This document shows positions 1-12,390 of a stretch of 64,000 nt of DNA, in pieces. The first letter of the stretch is position 1. The number at the start of each line of letters is the position of its first letter. The stretch covers positions 2,719,501-2,783,500 of the forward strand of contig BSYO01000033.1 in the NCBI GenBank assembly GCA_033239525.1. The letters are read 5' to 3'. This DNA comes from Nepenthes gracilis (lineage: Eukaryota; Streptophyta; Magnoliopsida; Caryophyllales; Nepenthaceae). A model generated the notes under the pieces. The model ran no database searches. It saw only the letters and a list, made by a program, of their open reading frames with translations, and was not told the DNA's origin. A program made the position numbers and the translations under genes.

Positions 1-174
1 ATCTAAATATTGATATGATAAAAAATAAAAATATATATACTATTTTAATATTTTTTTAATATATTTAATATTGAATTCACCCGTTGCATCTCAATTCAAC
101 GGGTAAAAGAGCGTTGCAAGGGCTGTAGTGCCCAGGTGCATCACAGCCCCCTTTACTCGTTCTAGGGGTTGATC
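1..174. other. AT-rich left edge, no gene
   Basis: The first 75 bases are almost pure A/T. Bases 120-155 contain a short inverted repeat (gggctgt ... acagccc) that could form a small hairpin. No exon of the neighbouring Nudix gene is recognisable on the minus strand here. Confidence 0.5.
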
Positions 175-893
175 TGTTTGGTTATGGTCACTCCCGTAGG
201 CCCATACCCACTTGATATGGCGGATGGAGGATAAATATCCTCACCGCATGAAGAAGGCTCGAGTTGCACCCGTTGGATGCTCAAGCCGGGTTTCCAGTGA
301 TCCCCCGCTAGCTGCTCGCCTGAATGTCACTCGAGCCCAAATTCCAATAGCATGCCAATCGCTGTGCACCCGAATGGCGCTCGAGCGCGGGCCTGCACCC
401 GATGCGGCCTTGACGGGGGCTCGAGCGTGCACTTATTATATAAAACGCGCACTTTGCGTTTTTAGGTTATTCCAGTTAGTTTTGAACGCCGTTCCAAAGA
501 AGAAAAAGAGAGACAGGAGAGAGAAGAATGAGGAGAGAAAGATTTGAGCCTCTGGTTGGGTTTTAATCAGTTAGGTCTTGATAATCACGTCGTACAAAAT
601 TTTCTTTATTGAGAATAACATCGTCGGGTTTTATCTACTCTTGCTTTCTTTTATATTTAGCATGCAATTTATGCAAAGTTAGTTGATATTGATTCTTCTA
701 ATTTGGGGTTTGTGAATCGATCAGTTATTCTTTAGTAAAAATTTCGATTTCCGTGTCTGTGGTTTTCTCCCTCGTTTCGTAGGAAGTTTTTCACGTAAAA
801 ATCATGCATTTACTGTTTGTAGTTGTTTATTGTGTGCATGCTATCATCTATTTTGTATTTTCTCACGGTTTAAATAAGTAATTAATTCTAACA
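175..893 (+). mobile_element. Solo LTR with CTCGAG-rich U3
   Basis: A 719-bp block starts TGTTTGG and ends CTAACA, as an LTR does. It is flanked by TGATC (170-174) on the left and CGATC (894-898) on the right, a probable 5-bp target duplication with one transition. There is no gag or pol next to it, so it is read as a solo LTR. Inside, CTCGAG occurs at 258, 330, 380 and 420, ending just before a TATA box (tatataaa, about 436-443). A purine-rich leader and T-rich U5 follow, ending near a ttttcacgtaaaaatc motif like those in other LTRs of the window. The 111-codon ORF over it has no ATG start and resembles no known protein. The superfamily is uncertain; the ends fit Copia. Confidence 0.7.
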
Positions 894-986
894 CGATCGG
901 AATCTGTGTCAGTTTTAACGAGTTGCTTTGTTTTTATGTGAATGCGAACTTCCCTTTTTTTTACGTTTTTGGATAAATTCTATATG

Positions 987-2470
987 TTTATATCATAGAG
1001 AATGTTCCTCTTAGCAAACACTAATTATGTTTTTATATTTTCTATGTAGTATTTCTTTAAATGATGACGCAAGGGTTTAGCCCAACTCTTGTTAACGATG
1101 CCCCGTCCAAGAAAATAGGCACATTGTTCTTTTGTGTCTTTGGTTTGTCATTCAATGGAATTGTGGGATTAGAATTTAACAATCTTCTTATTGTAAATTT
1201 ATGATTATTTTTAAAAATATTATTCTCTCTTTTTTTAATGAATAAATCATTTTAAGATAATAAATAATAAAAATTAAGATAATATTTTAATAAATTATCA
1301 TAATTTTGTCATCCATATTATAAGTGTATATCACAACCTTTTAAAAAAATTGAAAAAAAAAAAAAAGGTTTAATGTAAAGAGAGGCATTACTTGAATCTT
1401 TTTTAGACTCAACCTTTATTTGATCTAGTGGTTAATAATTTTTTATAATGGTATTTTTATGTACGATTGACAGATTGATGTTATCATTGACATAAAAATC
1501 TCTTTGTGTGTTCTTGGTCTCTATTGCCACTGTCCCTTGAGACCGGGTTGCTTTCGGGTTTTGGGGTTGTTGGCGTGTTCCTGATCCAAATTTGAAGATC
1601 GTAAAGGGTTGTTTGCAGATGATCTTTTTTTATTAAAATATAAAGAACTAGATGGTTTGTTTAAAAAGTTCAAATTACCATTGCTAAATGGTATACAATT
1701 AAACTATAATTACAAATTACAATATTAACAGTCTTAAAAAACTAATTTTCGACAAAAATTAGAGTTTATTTGGATTAAAAATTAAAAAATACGGGTTCAT
1801 CCTTATTTGTGGAAAAGTCACAATATAAATAATATGATGAGACAAATGCCAAAACCCTTTGGGAAAAGCCGGAGAAGCTCTTTGCCTAAAAAGGTAATTA
1901 ACAATAAAATTTACCAAAAATGTATTTTCTTTCATAATTTTTGATTCAAACAAATTCTTAATGATAGTTTGAGGGATCGTATCAACAATCTAACGGGCAG
2001 AGTTGTTTATTAGTTATTTGGGATTTTGATATAACCTCAACCCTCCGGACTTATAAAAAAACCATTGCAGTCAGTCATTTTGTACTACTTTAATTTTTCC
2101 CTTTTGGAGATGGTGAAGGGAAAAAAAAATCATTGTATTTTCTAGGCTTTAACTAGAAAAATCCTCTGAATACATCCGAGGTCCTATTCACGGAATCAAC
2201 AATAGATCAATGCCGTGGCTTAAGTTCCACAGATTTTGGAGTAAATAATAATTTCTCAGAATACAAGATTTTCATCGACAATTGAAGAGCAGAAGTAAGA
2301 AAAGGCAGATCTGAATGGAGGCGTGACCGTATTCTAGGAAGCCGGGAGAGCAAATGTGGACTGGAAGAGCCCTCGGACGGTTGCCCAACAGAAGGATCTC
2401 CTCTTAACTTTGTGAGTCCGAGGACTTGATTGGTGCCGGACCACCTGTCCTCGGATTGGGTAGTGGACTC
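987..2470. other. Mosaic of Copia 5' half and NUDT1 intron (probable merged alleles)
   Basis: This segment aligns end to end with 6184-7640, but it is peppered with patches from the Copia element. Bases 1494-1526 match 33 bases of the 3' LTR (6080-6112) exactly, yet are bordered on both sides by flank-type sequence. Bases 1376-1403 mix LTR 5950-5982 with the flank. Bases 1848-1886 read AKTLWEKPEKLFA in frame, a Copia gag motif absent from the flank copy. Patches keep the order 5' LTR, gag, protease. Near 2350-2470 the NUDT1 exon is scrambled with the protease region, leaving QSTFALP on the minus strand. A consensus merging an empty allele with an occupied one would look like this. A real duplication followed by many small conversions is possible but much less likely. 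Confidence 0.75.
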
Positions 2471-5400
2471 GGCGCTTGACCATGTTACCTCCAGGAGAGG
2501 CTGTTCTCCACTTATGCTCCTTGTGCCCCCGGAGTCCGAGAATGGGCAATAAGCGGGCGCCCGAGTTCATCGGACGTGGAGACATCACGTTGGTGATGAG
2601 TCTTTCGAGCCCGCTTACTTTGAAGGGACGTCAAACACGTTCGACATCAGTGAACATCATCTCGGTTAGGCGATGGATGATGAAGGTTACTGCGGCGTCT
2701 TTTCTGTGTGGTGCTCAAGAAATGACCAAGGGCTCCATGGTCATTGCAGGAACTAAGGCATCTGGCCTTTATATTTTGAAAGCTTCAGTCGAAGTAGGCG
2801 AGGTGAATGCCACGAGTGAGTGAGTCTCGGATCTTTGGCACAAGAGGCTCGGACACATGAGTGAGCGTGGCATGGGTCACTTGGCGGGGAAGGGTCTCAT
2901 CCCCTGAAGTGGATGGAGACATGCCTAGGACGTGCCCTCACCGCATGGCGGGGAAACAAAGAAGAGTCTCCTTCTCGGAGACGTAACTTCAAGAAGTCCG
3001 AGATCTTGGAGCTTGTACACACGGACGTGTGTGGCCCTCTCCGGGAGAAGTCTTTTGGAGGTGCATGGTACTTTGACCTTCATGACGATCGCTTCGAGAA
3101 AGTGTGGGTGTTTCATTTGAAGACCAAAGACCAGTCGAGGAAATTTTTGTGATTCCACGTCCTTGTTGAGCGGGAAACAGGAGGAGACTAAAGGGTGAGG
3201 AGGAGCGACAACGGTGGCGAGTACATTTGACGGTTTGATACCTATTGCAGAGCTCATGGCATCAAACATCAGAAGACTCCACCAAAGACGCCACAGTTGA
3301 ACGGAGTGGCCGAGAGGATGAACCGCACCCTCATGGAAAGGGTTAGGTGCATGCTATCTGAGGCAAGGCTGCGAGGATCTTTTTCGGCCGAGGCCTTGAG
3401 GACGGCCGCCCATGTTATTAACCGCTCACCCAGTAAGCCTTTGCACGGGGAAGTTTGAGGTGATTTGGACAGGGAAAGAACCAAAGATACTGATCTGCGG
3501 ACTTTTGGTCAAGAGGCCTTTGTCCATGTTCCGAGAGATGAGAGGACCAAACTGGAGCCAAAGACACTACAATGTGTTTTTCAAGGCTATGGTGAGGAAG
3601 AATTTGGGTACGAGACTTTATGACCCAAATACAAAGAAGCTGGTTCGTTCATGACGTGGTCTTCGTTGAGGACGAGACCATAGAGGACATTGGGAAAGAT
3701 ATGAAGTCTCTTTCCAGTACCTCCTGAGACAGACGAGTTGAGATTGGCGCTGTCTCGTCCCAGACCTCTTGTATCCAAAGTCTCGGATCAAGAGTAATCC
3801 CGACCAGAGATCGGCGAGTACGGCGCCTCGGGATCGGTTCAAGATGTGGTACCTCGGCGGGGTGAGGTAGCCCCCAGAGTGGTCGCCCGGGAGTGAGACG
3901 TCCGTCCGTCAGCCTCCCGGCCCGGTGAGTTTGTCCTCCTCGGCGATCTTTCAAGAACAGAGGACTTGAAGAGGCCATGAGCCAGTCTTTGAGAAGGATA
4001 AATGGTTTGAAGCCATGGAGGAAGAAATGACTTCCCTTGGCAGAACCATACGTTACGGTGGCGAGAATTGCCTAAGGGGAAGAAGGCTCGAAAAATAAAT
4101 GGGTCTTCAGTCAAGGCGACCGAGGACCCGAAGCGCCCCAAGACCACAAGGCAAGACTTGTGGTGAGGATTTGGTCAACGAAAGGGTGTTGACTTTGATG
4201 AGATCTTTGCGCCGTTGTGAAGATGTCCTCGGTCCGTGTAGTGCTCGGGTTGCAGCGGCGTTAGACACGGAGATTGAGCAAACTGGATGTCCGACGGCGC
4301 TTTCTCCATGGAGACACGAGGAAGAGATCTACGTGGAGCAACCAGGATGGTTTTGAAGTTAAAGGAAAGGAAGGACTTGTTTGTCGTTTGAAGAAGAGCT
4401 TGTATGGTGAAACAAGCTCCGAGACGATGGTATCGAAAGTTTGGAGTGCATTTATGGTTAAACAAGGGTACCATAAGACTTCCTCGGACCACTTGTGTCT
4501 TTGTGCTTGAGAAGTTCTCGGAAAGCGACTTTGTCATCCTTCTCCTTTATGTGGATGACATGCTAGTGGTCGGATGAGAATAGCCTTCGGATCAACGAGT
4601 GAAGAAGCTGCTTCGGACGTCTTTCGCCTTGAAAGACCTCGGACTGCGAAAGCAGACTGGGATCGGAATTTCGCGACCGAGAGGGCAAGAAGCTTTGGGC
4701 ATCCCGGAAGGCTACATTGAAAAGGTGCTTAGAGATTCGGCATGGAAGGGTCAAGCCTCACAAAGACACCATTTGCCAACTATTTTAGGGTGAGTAAACA
4801 AGCGGTGTCCGTCCTCGGACATTGAGAAGGCGCGTATGAGTAAGGTTCCTTACTCCTCGGCCGTTTAGCGGCCTAATGTGCGCGGCCGTGTACGCTGGTC
4901 GGACATTGCTCATGCGGTTGGCCTTGTGAGCGAGATTCCTCTCAAACCTGTATGGAGCACTTTGGTCGGCGGTGAAATGGATTTTCAGATATCTACGCGG
5001 GACCTCCAAGACGGGTTTACAGTTTGGGGATGAAAAGTCTCAGTTGATTGCGTACACGGACGCAGATATGGCCGGGGACGTTGACTCCCGCAAATCAACG
5101 TCCGGATACTTGGTGAAGTTTGCAGGAGGAACGGTCTCCTGGCCGTCAAGTTGCGAGAAATGCGTAGTCCTCTACAACCCAAGCGAGTTCATTCTTTGTG
5201 GCTGAGGCCTGCAAGGAAATGCTATGGATGAAGAGGTTCGCCCAAGAATCGGGGTCTAAGGCAAGAGGCGTACGAGATCTTTTGTGATAGTCGAGTGCCA
5301 TCCACTTGTGTAAGAACTCCTCATTCCATTCTCGGTCAAAGCACATTGATGTGCGATACCATTGGGTGAGAGAGGTTTTGGATAATGGGCAGCTATCCAT

Positions 5401-5521
5401 TAGAAAGATCCGATCGGAAGACAATGGCTCGGACATGTTAACCAAGATTTTGCCAAAGGGAAAGTTAGAAACTTGTTGTGACATTGCTGGTCTAACTGAC
5501 TTTACTCCCACTCGGTCGTGA
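2440..5521 (+). pseudogene. Copia gag-pol polyprotein, frameshifted (protease to RNase H)
   Basis: This is the polyprotein of a Tnt1-like Ty1/Copia element, broken by many frameshifts and stops. In order: a protease remnant beginning VDSA (about 2463); GAG-pre-integrase with LWHKRLGHMSERG (from 2833); integrase with HTDVCGPL (near 3020), RSDNGGEY (about 3200) and NGVAERMNRT (about 3303), covering the D, D and E catalytic residues; RT with IYVEQPGWF (about 4327-4353) and the catalytic YVDD (4548-4559); RNase H with DADMAGDVDSRKSTSGYL (about 5060-5115); and the C-terminal KHIDVRYHWVRE...DMLTK block (5338-5450). Total length is close to a normal Copia pol from protease onward, so the breaks are small indels rather than large losses. 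They may be old mutations or consensus errors like those to the left. No full-length product can be read. Confidence 0.88.
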
Positions 5522-5530
5522 GGGGAAGTT
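5520..5530 (+). other. Polypurine tract of the Copia element
   Basis: The sequence gaggggaagtt sits directly before the TGTTGG start of the 3' LTR. This is the expected place for the plus-strand primer of reverse transcription. Confidence 0.65.
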
Positions 5531-6183
5531 TGTTGGGGTCACTCCCGAGTGGAATGTCCGCGAACTCCAGAGAAGGAATGGACGAGTACTCTTTGCGTCT
5601 TTGGGACGAGGACTCTTTGCATCTTTGGACGAGGACTCTTGTTTGGTAATGTCGGAGCACAGTAGACGAGGAGCCTATTGTCGTAGACGTGGACTCTGCT
5701 CACGTGGGCTGCGGTGGCCGTTTCTGCATCTTCTTGATTGGATGCCGCAGAGGGAGCGGCTTTCCAGTGGCAGGGAGGTCATCCCACGGCTTCTGGGTCG
5801 CTGCATGTGATCTGCGCCATTTTCCCACCACATCCGCTAGACGAATGGTGGCTGCAGGTGCTTGATAGGGGGTGGCTGTCGTCTGGCCGGGCAACCCACG
5901 CTGGCATCCTGGACGTATATATATATATATGTGTGTGTGAGCAAGGTTTAAAGAGAGAGAGGCATACACTTGATTCTTTTTCTTTCGTTTGAAACTTGAG
6001 TAGCTAACGATTGTAATAATCTTTTATAGTGTATTTTTCGGTGGTTTTTCCCTTGGTTAAAGGAGGGTACTTCCACGCCAAAAATCTCTTTGTGTGTTCT
6101 TGGTCTCTATTGTTTTTCTTCTGTTGCTGTCCGAGAACCTTGTCCGCTCGGTCACCGTGACTTCCGCGTGTTCAGCGCCAACA
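5531..6183 (+). repeat. 3' LTR of the Copia element
   Basis: The 653-bp LTR starts TGTTGGGGTC and ends GCGCCAACA, giving TGTTGG/CCAACA inverted ends. Near its start is a short tandem repeat of about 23 bases (ctctttgcgtctttgggacgagga and variants, roughly 5589-5641). A TATA-rich stretch (tatatatatatatgtgtgtg, from about 5917) is the likely promoter core. U5 has the gtacttccacgccaaaaatctc motif. The LTR is followed at 6184 by the target duplicate tttat. ORFs across it on both strands are chance. Confidence 0.85.
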
Positions 6184-8193
<2,010 letters not shown>

Positions 8194-8860
8194 GTGTTGT
8201 GCTCGGGCAGAGAATTCACATAAGGATAGTGTAATGTTTGTACGAAGATCAATTAAGCGTTAATCAGTGGCCAGCTTAGTCGCAATGGTAACAGGAGATC
8301 GCGTAATGTTAGTAAAAAAAAGTAGTCAAGTGTCGGTCAAGGATAAATAAAATGACAATGGGCATCGGAGATTGTACGAGATTTGTACGAAGGTCGAGAA
8401 GTGTAGGTCAAATGTCGCTCAAGTTGTAATGATCATGAGAAGTTGCACAAATTTTACGCAAATAATGGTTGAGTGAAAGGCATTTTTAATTAGCAAGCAA
8501 TATCTATACATGATAGATGGATGATAAACAACTGTATACCAATTTTAGTGAGACCAGTGACTGAAAAAGTGTGTGCATGGATTGCTCATAGAGAATCATC
8601 TATTACGCCTGAGGAGCTCTCGCACATCAAGACTACTATAAAATTACACTTGATACAATTTTAATGCTTGTGTAGCAATCACAACAACAAAAGAGGTGTG
8701 AAAGAGCTTTGAAAATAATTTTAACAAAATGAGTATCGTATGAGAGAGAAAAAAGAAAAAAAAGAGAAAGATGTTCGTATCTAATTAAGATTTAATTCGA
8801 GTCACATTATTCGCTCAGATTAGATACGTTATCAAGTATGTTTTAGGATATATTACCATT
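8194..8860 (+). repeat. Possible decayed LTR
   Basis: The block begins TGTTGTGCTCGGG, contains near-repeats of gtacgaagatc and gtcaagtgtcggtcaag, and has a TATA-like ctataaaatt (about 8637). A purine-rich leader (gagagagaaaaaagaaaa, about 8740) follows. That layout resembles an LTR U3-R-U5, but I could not find a convincing right end or target duplication. Confidence 0.25.
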
Positions 8861-9826
8861 TAGTTATTTTTATATTTATTGTATTTTTTCTTATGAATCA
8901 TTAGGTGTGTTGAAATTGTGTTTAATCATTTTTAATCGGATTATAGTAAATGACTCTTGAATGGAGTTACTTTAAAACTATTACTATCTTTATAATAGAT
9001 ATGTTCAAATTTTGTCTTATATTTTTTTTTATTTATAATAATTTTTTATAATAAAAATTATTATGCAACTCTATATTCATTGTATTTAAATTTTTGATAA
9101 TTAACATTTAATAGGATTCAAATTTATTCTACTACATCAATTAGATATGCTTTGGCCGAATTTCAACATATTGGTCTAAGAATAATTTGAGATCCTGATT
9201 TTCGCTGCCAGCCTGCCATGGAGCTACACTTGCCATTGAGAATTATTATATTATCCTCTAATATTATAATAAATTTCATTAGTAACTAAAATATAATTAT
9301 GTAGTTTAATATTTAGTTAATGCTATAAATAATATAATGACGTTAACGTGTTGAATAATTTCACTGTCCACTTTCAATTTTTATAATATATTATTTTCTG
9401 TTTACATTTTATTTTCTTGCGGCCCGTTCGATTTTAAATATCAAAAAGGCTGAAACAAATCCAGTTTAACCAGTAATAATACCCTAACAACTTCTTGACT
9501 TTTGCTTATACGTTCTCTATTAGTCTAACTTAAATGAATTTCTAGCAAGACTATAATTAAGTTATTCTCTAGTAAAAGTTATTTCAAACAATTTAAATAA
9601 ATTAAATTTTTTAATTTAATATTTTTTCAAGATGATGTGATAATTATCAATTCTTAGGGAATTGATCAAAGACAAGACAAAGTGGGTTTGATATCGTACC
9701 AATTCTCAAGCATGCGTTCCACGGAGTTTGGCAAGTTATCACAAATTTGGTGGTGTCTAGTCTAAGAGGTTGAGTTTCCACCATTAACAAAACTAAAAAT
9801 ATTATTTATACTGCTTATTTAGAATG
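8861..9826. other. AT-rich intergenic DNA
   Basis: No gene, repeat boundary or RNA structure stands out. The last five bases (gaatg, 9822-9826) are the left target duplicate of the next element. Confidence 0.5.
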
Positions 9827-10768
9827 TGATGGGTTTAATTATAAAGTGGACCGATCCAGAAGTCCGCCCATATGTCGGAAGGGCCCAAGAAGTAGCGGAG
9901 CCAAAAAAATCCCATGGACAGCCCATCGTCAATGGACGGATTCTGGGCCAAAGAAGGTAGCGACGGTCCATGCCTAAAGACAACCTTTGTAATGTGACCA
10001 ATTACGGTCCAAGTCCACTCTCCACCTTAACAACGGCAGTCTAACAGTGCAGAGAATGCCGGCGTAGTAGGCACCGGCCAATTGTGGTAGAGGTCAACCT
10101 TTAGAAACCACCATGCTTGCTGACCAACAGCAGCCCAGCCAATCTACACAGGAACAGCTTTGCCATGGTCAGTCATAATCAATTATGGTCACATCACCTC
10201 CACAAGACGACATCTGACAATAGTGGCTCACATCAATGCCCAACGGCTAGCGAATCCAGACTGAACACTTATCACCAACTTTGACGCCAATGCCATGATT
10301 GGCCACGCCTGCAAATATCCCTCTCATTCGCCGAAAAATGGATCGATCACAATTGATCGGTAAAAGTTCAGAAAGAACTAAACTCTCCTTTTAAAAACAA
10401 CTCTCTCGCTCTTCGATATTTCAAAAGTTACCCCTGAGTGCAGCACATCAGAGCCTTATCCCCTGACTTTTTCGAAATCGCTCCCCGTCGAGCGTATTAT
10501 AGGAGCTTAGTCATCCTTTCACATTCCCCATATGTGTGCATAATTACATTCTTGCATCATTCTATTTTCTAAGAAAGATTTTTGACTTGAACGTTGAAAG
10601 ATAAATTAAAAAGTGAGTTCTGTCAATCATCTAACCTTTTATTCATTATTTGTGGTGCGTAAGACTTAAGTTAGTAGCAACAGAAATGAACCCGCTCCAA
10701 TTTGACTTGTAATGAAAGATCGAGTGGTTCCCTAATTCGTACAATAATTTAGATCTATAGACGCATCA
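9827..10768 (+). mobile_element. Solo LTR of the TGATG...CATCA Gypsy family
   Basis: A 942-bp block starts TGATGGG and ends ACGCATCA, giving perfect 5-bp inverted ends. It is flanked by gaatg (9822-9826) and gaata (10769-10773), a target duplication with one transition. The body has CCAATTATGG-type U3, then the ctcattcgccgaaaaatggatcgatcac region and a U5 with ttatccccctgac-like and gtgagttctgtcaatcat motifs. The 3' end pattern (tttagatct...gacgcatca) is shared with 12354, 14892 and, reversed, 29704. No internal region adjoins it, so it is a solo LTR. Confidence 0.78.
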
Positions 10769-11403
10769 GAATATATCTATAAATAAGCGAGGGTTAATCT
10801 TAATATAGTGTCAATTTTATTTTTTTGAATCTCAATGAATCCTCTATATAAAAATATAAGTTGTAAATGGTTAGAAATTCTAGCATTGCTCTTAATAAAA
10901 GTTATCGGACTCCAATCGAGACTAATATAAAACTTTATGAAATTAAATTATTTTAAACATTATTATATTATTTTATAATTTAAATAAAATAAAATTAAAT
11001 ATTAATAATATATTTGAATTTATAGTTAATATTTTATTGTAAAAGTTTAAATTAATTTCTTTTATTTTATTTTTGTTTCAATTTCTAAATGAGAGTTTCA
11101 AAATTTTCTAAAAATGTTATTGGGTATAGCTTTCTTAATTCATGTCTAAAATACACAATAAAAAGAAAGTTAGGACTTTTTTCTTTAATTGAAATATAAA
11201 AATAAATTGCTCATTATTGTTCAAATAAAACTATCCCGATATAAATAATATGATCGATTGCTCTGTTATTTATAGAGTATAAAATTAATAAATTTTATAG
11301 TTGTATAATATTTTTTATTTTTATTAAGGAAGTATCTTGTCAAAAATAATTTATATAATAAAATATAATAAATTAAATAAAATTATAATATTTAATTATT
11401 TTT
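10769..11403. other. AT-rich spacer between two Gypsy LTRs
   Basis: Apart from the target duplicate gaata at its start, nothing recognisable is present. The sequence is mainly A/T runs. Confidence 0.5.
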
Positions 11404-12354
11404 TATAGGGACAGTAACAATAGGTCGACCTAGTACAAAGATTCATAGGCTCAGTGACAAACCCAGAAGACATCTAGCCCACAGGCTCAGGAGCCTATCA
11501 ACGCTTCCGTTAACCCAAATAGTGCCCTAACTGGCCGAACAATCCAAACCGGCCAAGGCCCAATCTTGCCGACCTATTGTGATCTCCCTGCGTGCTGAAG
11601 ATCCCTTATCTTAATCAGTAAGCACCTCGAATATTGTCCCAAATTACGATCTCCCTAGGAATGGCAACTTACAACTAACCAGATCTCTCATAATGGCAAC
11701 CCCAATATCCATCGTGTATCGCATCTCTTCAAAAAGGAAAGGAATCCCCTCGATTGATCACGATTGCATTAATTAGTGCCCGCAATTTCCTTGCCAACCC
11801 ACTAAATCTGTACAAACTAGTCAATGGCCGGCCTTGGCACTAAAGTAAACATGAGCTAGCCTAGAGCCTATAAAAGACCCTTGAGATAGACTCTAATGGC
11901 ACACCCACATTTACGCTTGCATTCCCACTCAAACAAGCCCACAAACGCTACTTCAAAAAGCTCTCAAGAGAACTCACTCTATCCGCAGGGCCTCTTGAGA
12001 ATTCCTTCACAATTCTCGCCCTTTTTAACATCAAAGCTGCTCCCTAAGAGCACACCACCACAAAACCGCTCCACACCAAGCACAAACTCTAGGTCAGACT
12101 CAAAAAAATTTACTCTCTTGCATTGTAACTCATATCCCATTGTCCCTGCATCTTTCATCTTATGAGAAAAATTATTGACTTGACTATCAGAAAAAAAATC
12201 GGGAAGTGAGTCTTACAAATCCTCAAACTTCTTGTTTTTGAGTTGTGGTATCTATGATTCAAACTAAAAAGTACAAAGATCGAACCCACTTTAGTTCGTT
12301 ACGAAGACCAAGTAACATTTTAATCCATAAACAATCCGAATTTCGGATGCATCA
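11404..12354 (+). repeat. 5' LTR of the Gypsy element
   Basis: The right end CGGATGCATCA (12344-12354) matches the ends at 10768 and 14892. The left end is decayed; tataggg at 11404 is the best match to TGATGGG and gives 951 bp, close to the 942 bp of the neighbouring solo LTR. TATA is at cctataaaagacccttgagat (about 11868), the same as in the 3' LTR. The 89-codon ORF at 11896 is LTR sequence, not a gene. Confidence 0.75.
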
Positions 12355-12369
12355 TTGGCGCCGTCTATG
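12355..12369 (+). other. Primer-binding-site region
   Basis: TTGGCGCCGTCTATG follows the 5' LTR directly. This motif is found at the same place in many plant Gypsy elements of the Tat/Athila group, where it primes minus-strand DNA synthesis. Confidence 0.7.
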
Positions 12370-12390
12370 AAAAAACGAACAAAAAAACCT

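Larger units (their letters stand above)
987..6183 (+). mobile_element. Ty1/Copia LTR retrotransposon in the NUDT1-like intron
   Basis: The element runs from the target site tttat (987-991) to the end of a clear 3' LTR at 6183, where tttat (6184-6188) recurs as the 5-bp target duplication. Order is gag, protease, integrase, RT, RNase H, polypurine tract and 3' LTR, which is the Copia order (integrase before RT). No clean 5' LTR exists. The 5' LTR and gag are interleaved with the unoccupied flanking sequence (see 987-2470). The insertion lies downstream of NUDT1-like exon 1 on the opposite strand, so most likely within that gene's first intron. Confidence 0.8.

Noticed and set aside
212..547. 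111-codon plus-strand ORF
   Set aside because: It has no ATG at its start, lies inside the solo LTR and resembles no protein.
2334..2588. Minus-strand ORF with QSTFALP, a possible second Nudix gene
   Set aside because: It lies in the mosaic segment. The Nudix-like residues come from the exon at 7481-7640 mixed with Copia protease sequence.
11896..12165. 89-codon plus-strand ORF with an ATG start
   Set aside because: It is wholly inside the 5' LTR of the Gypsy element, and the 3' LTR copy of the same stretch does not preserve it as a gene.
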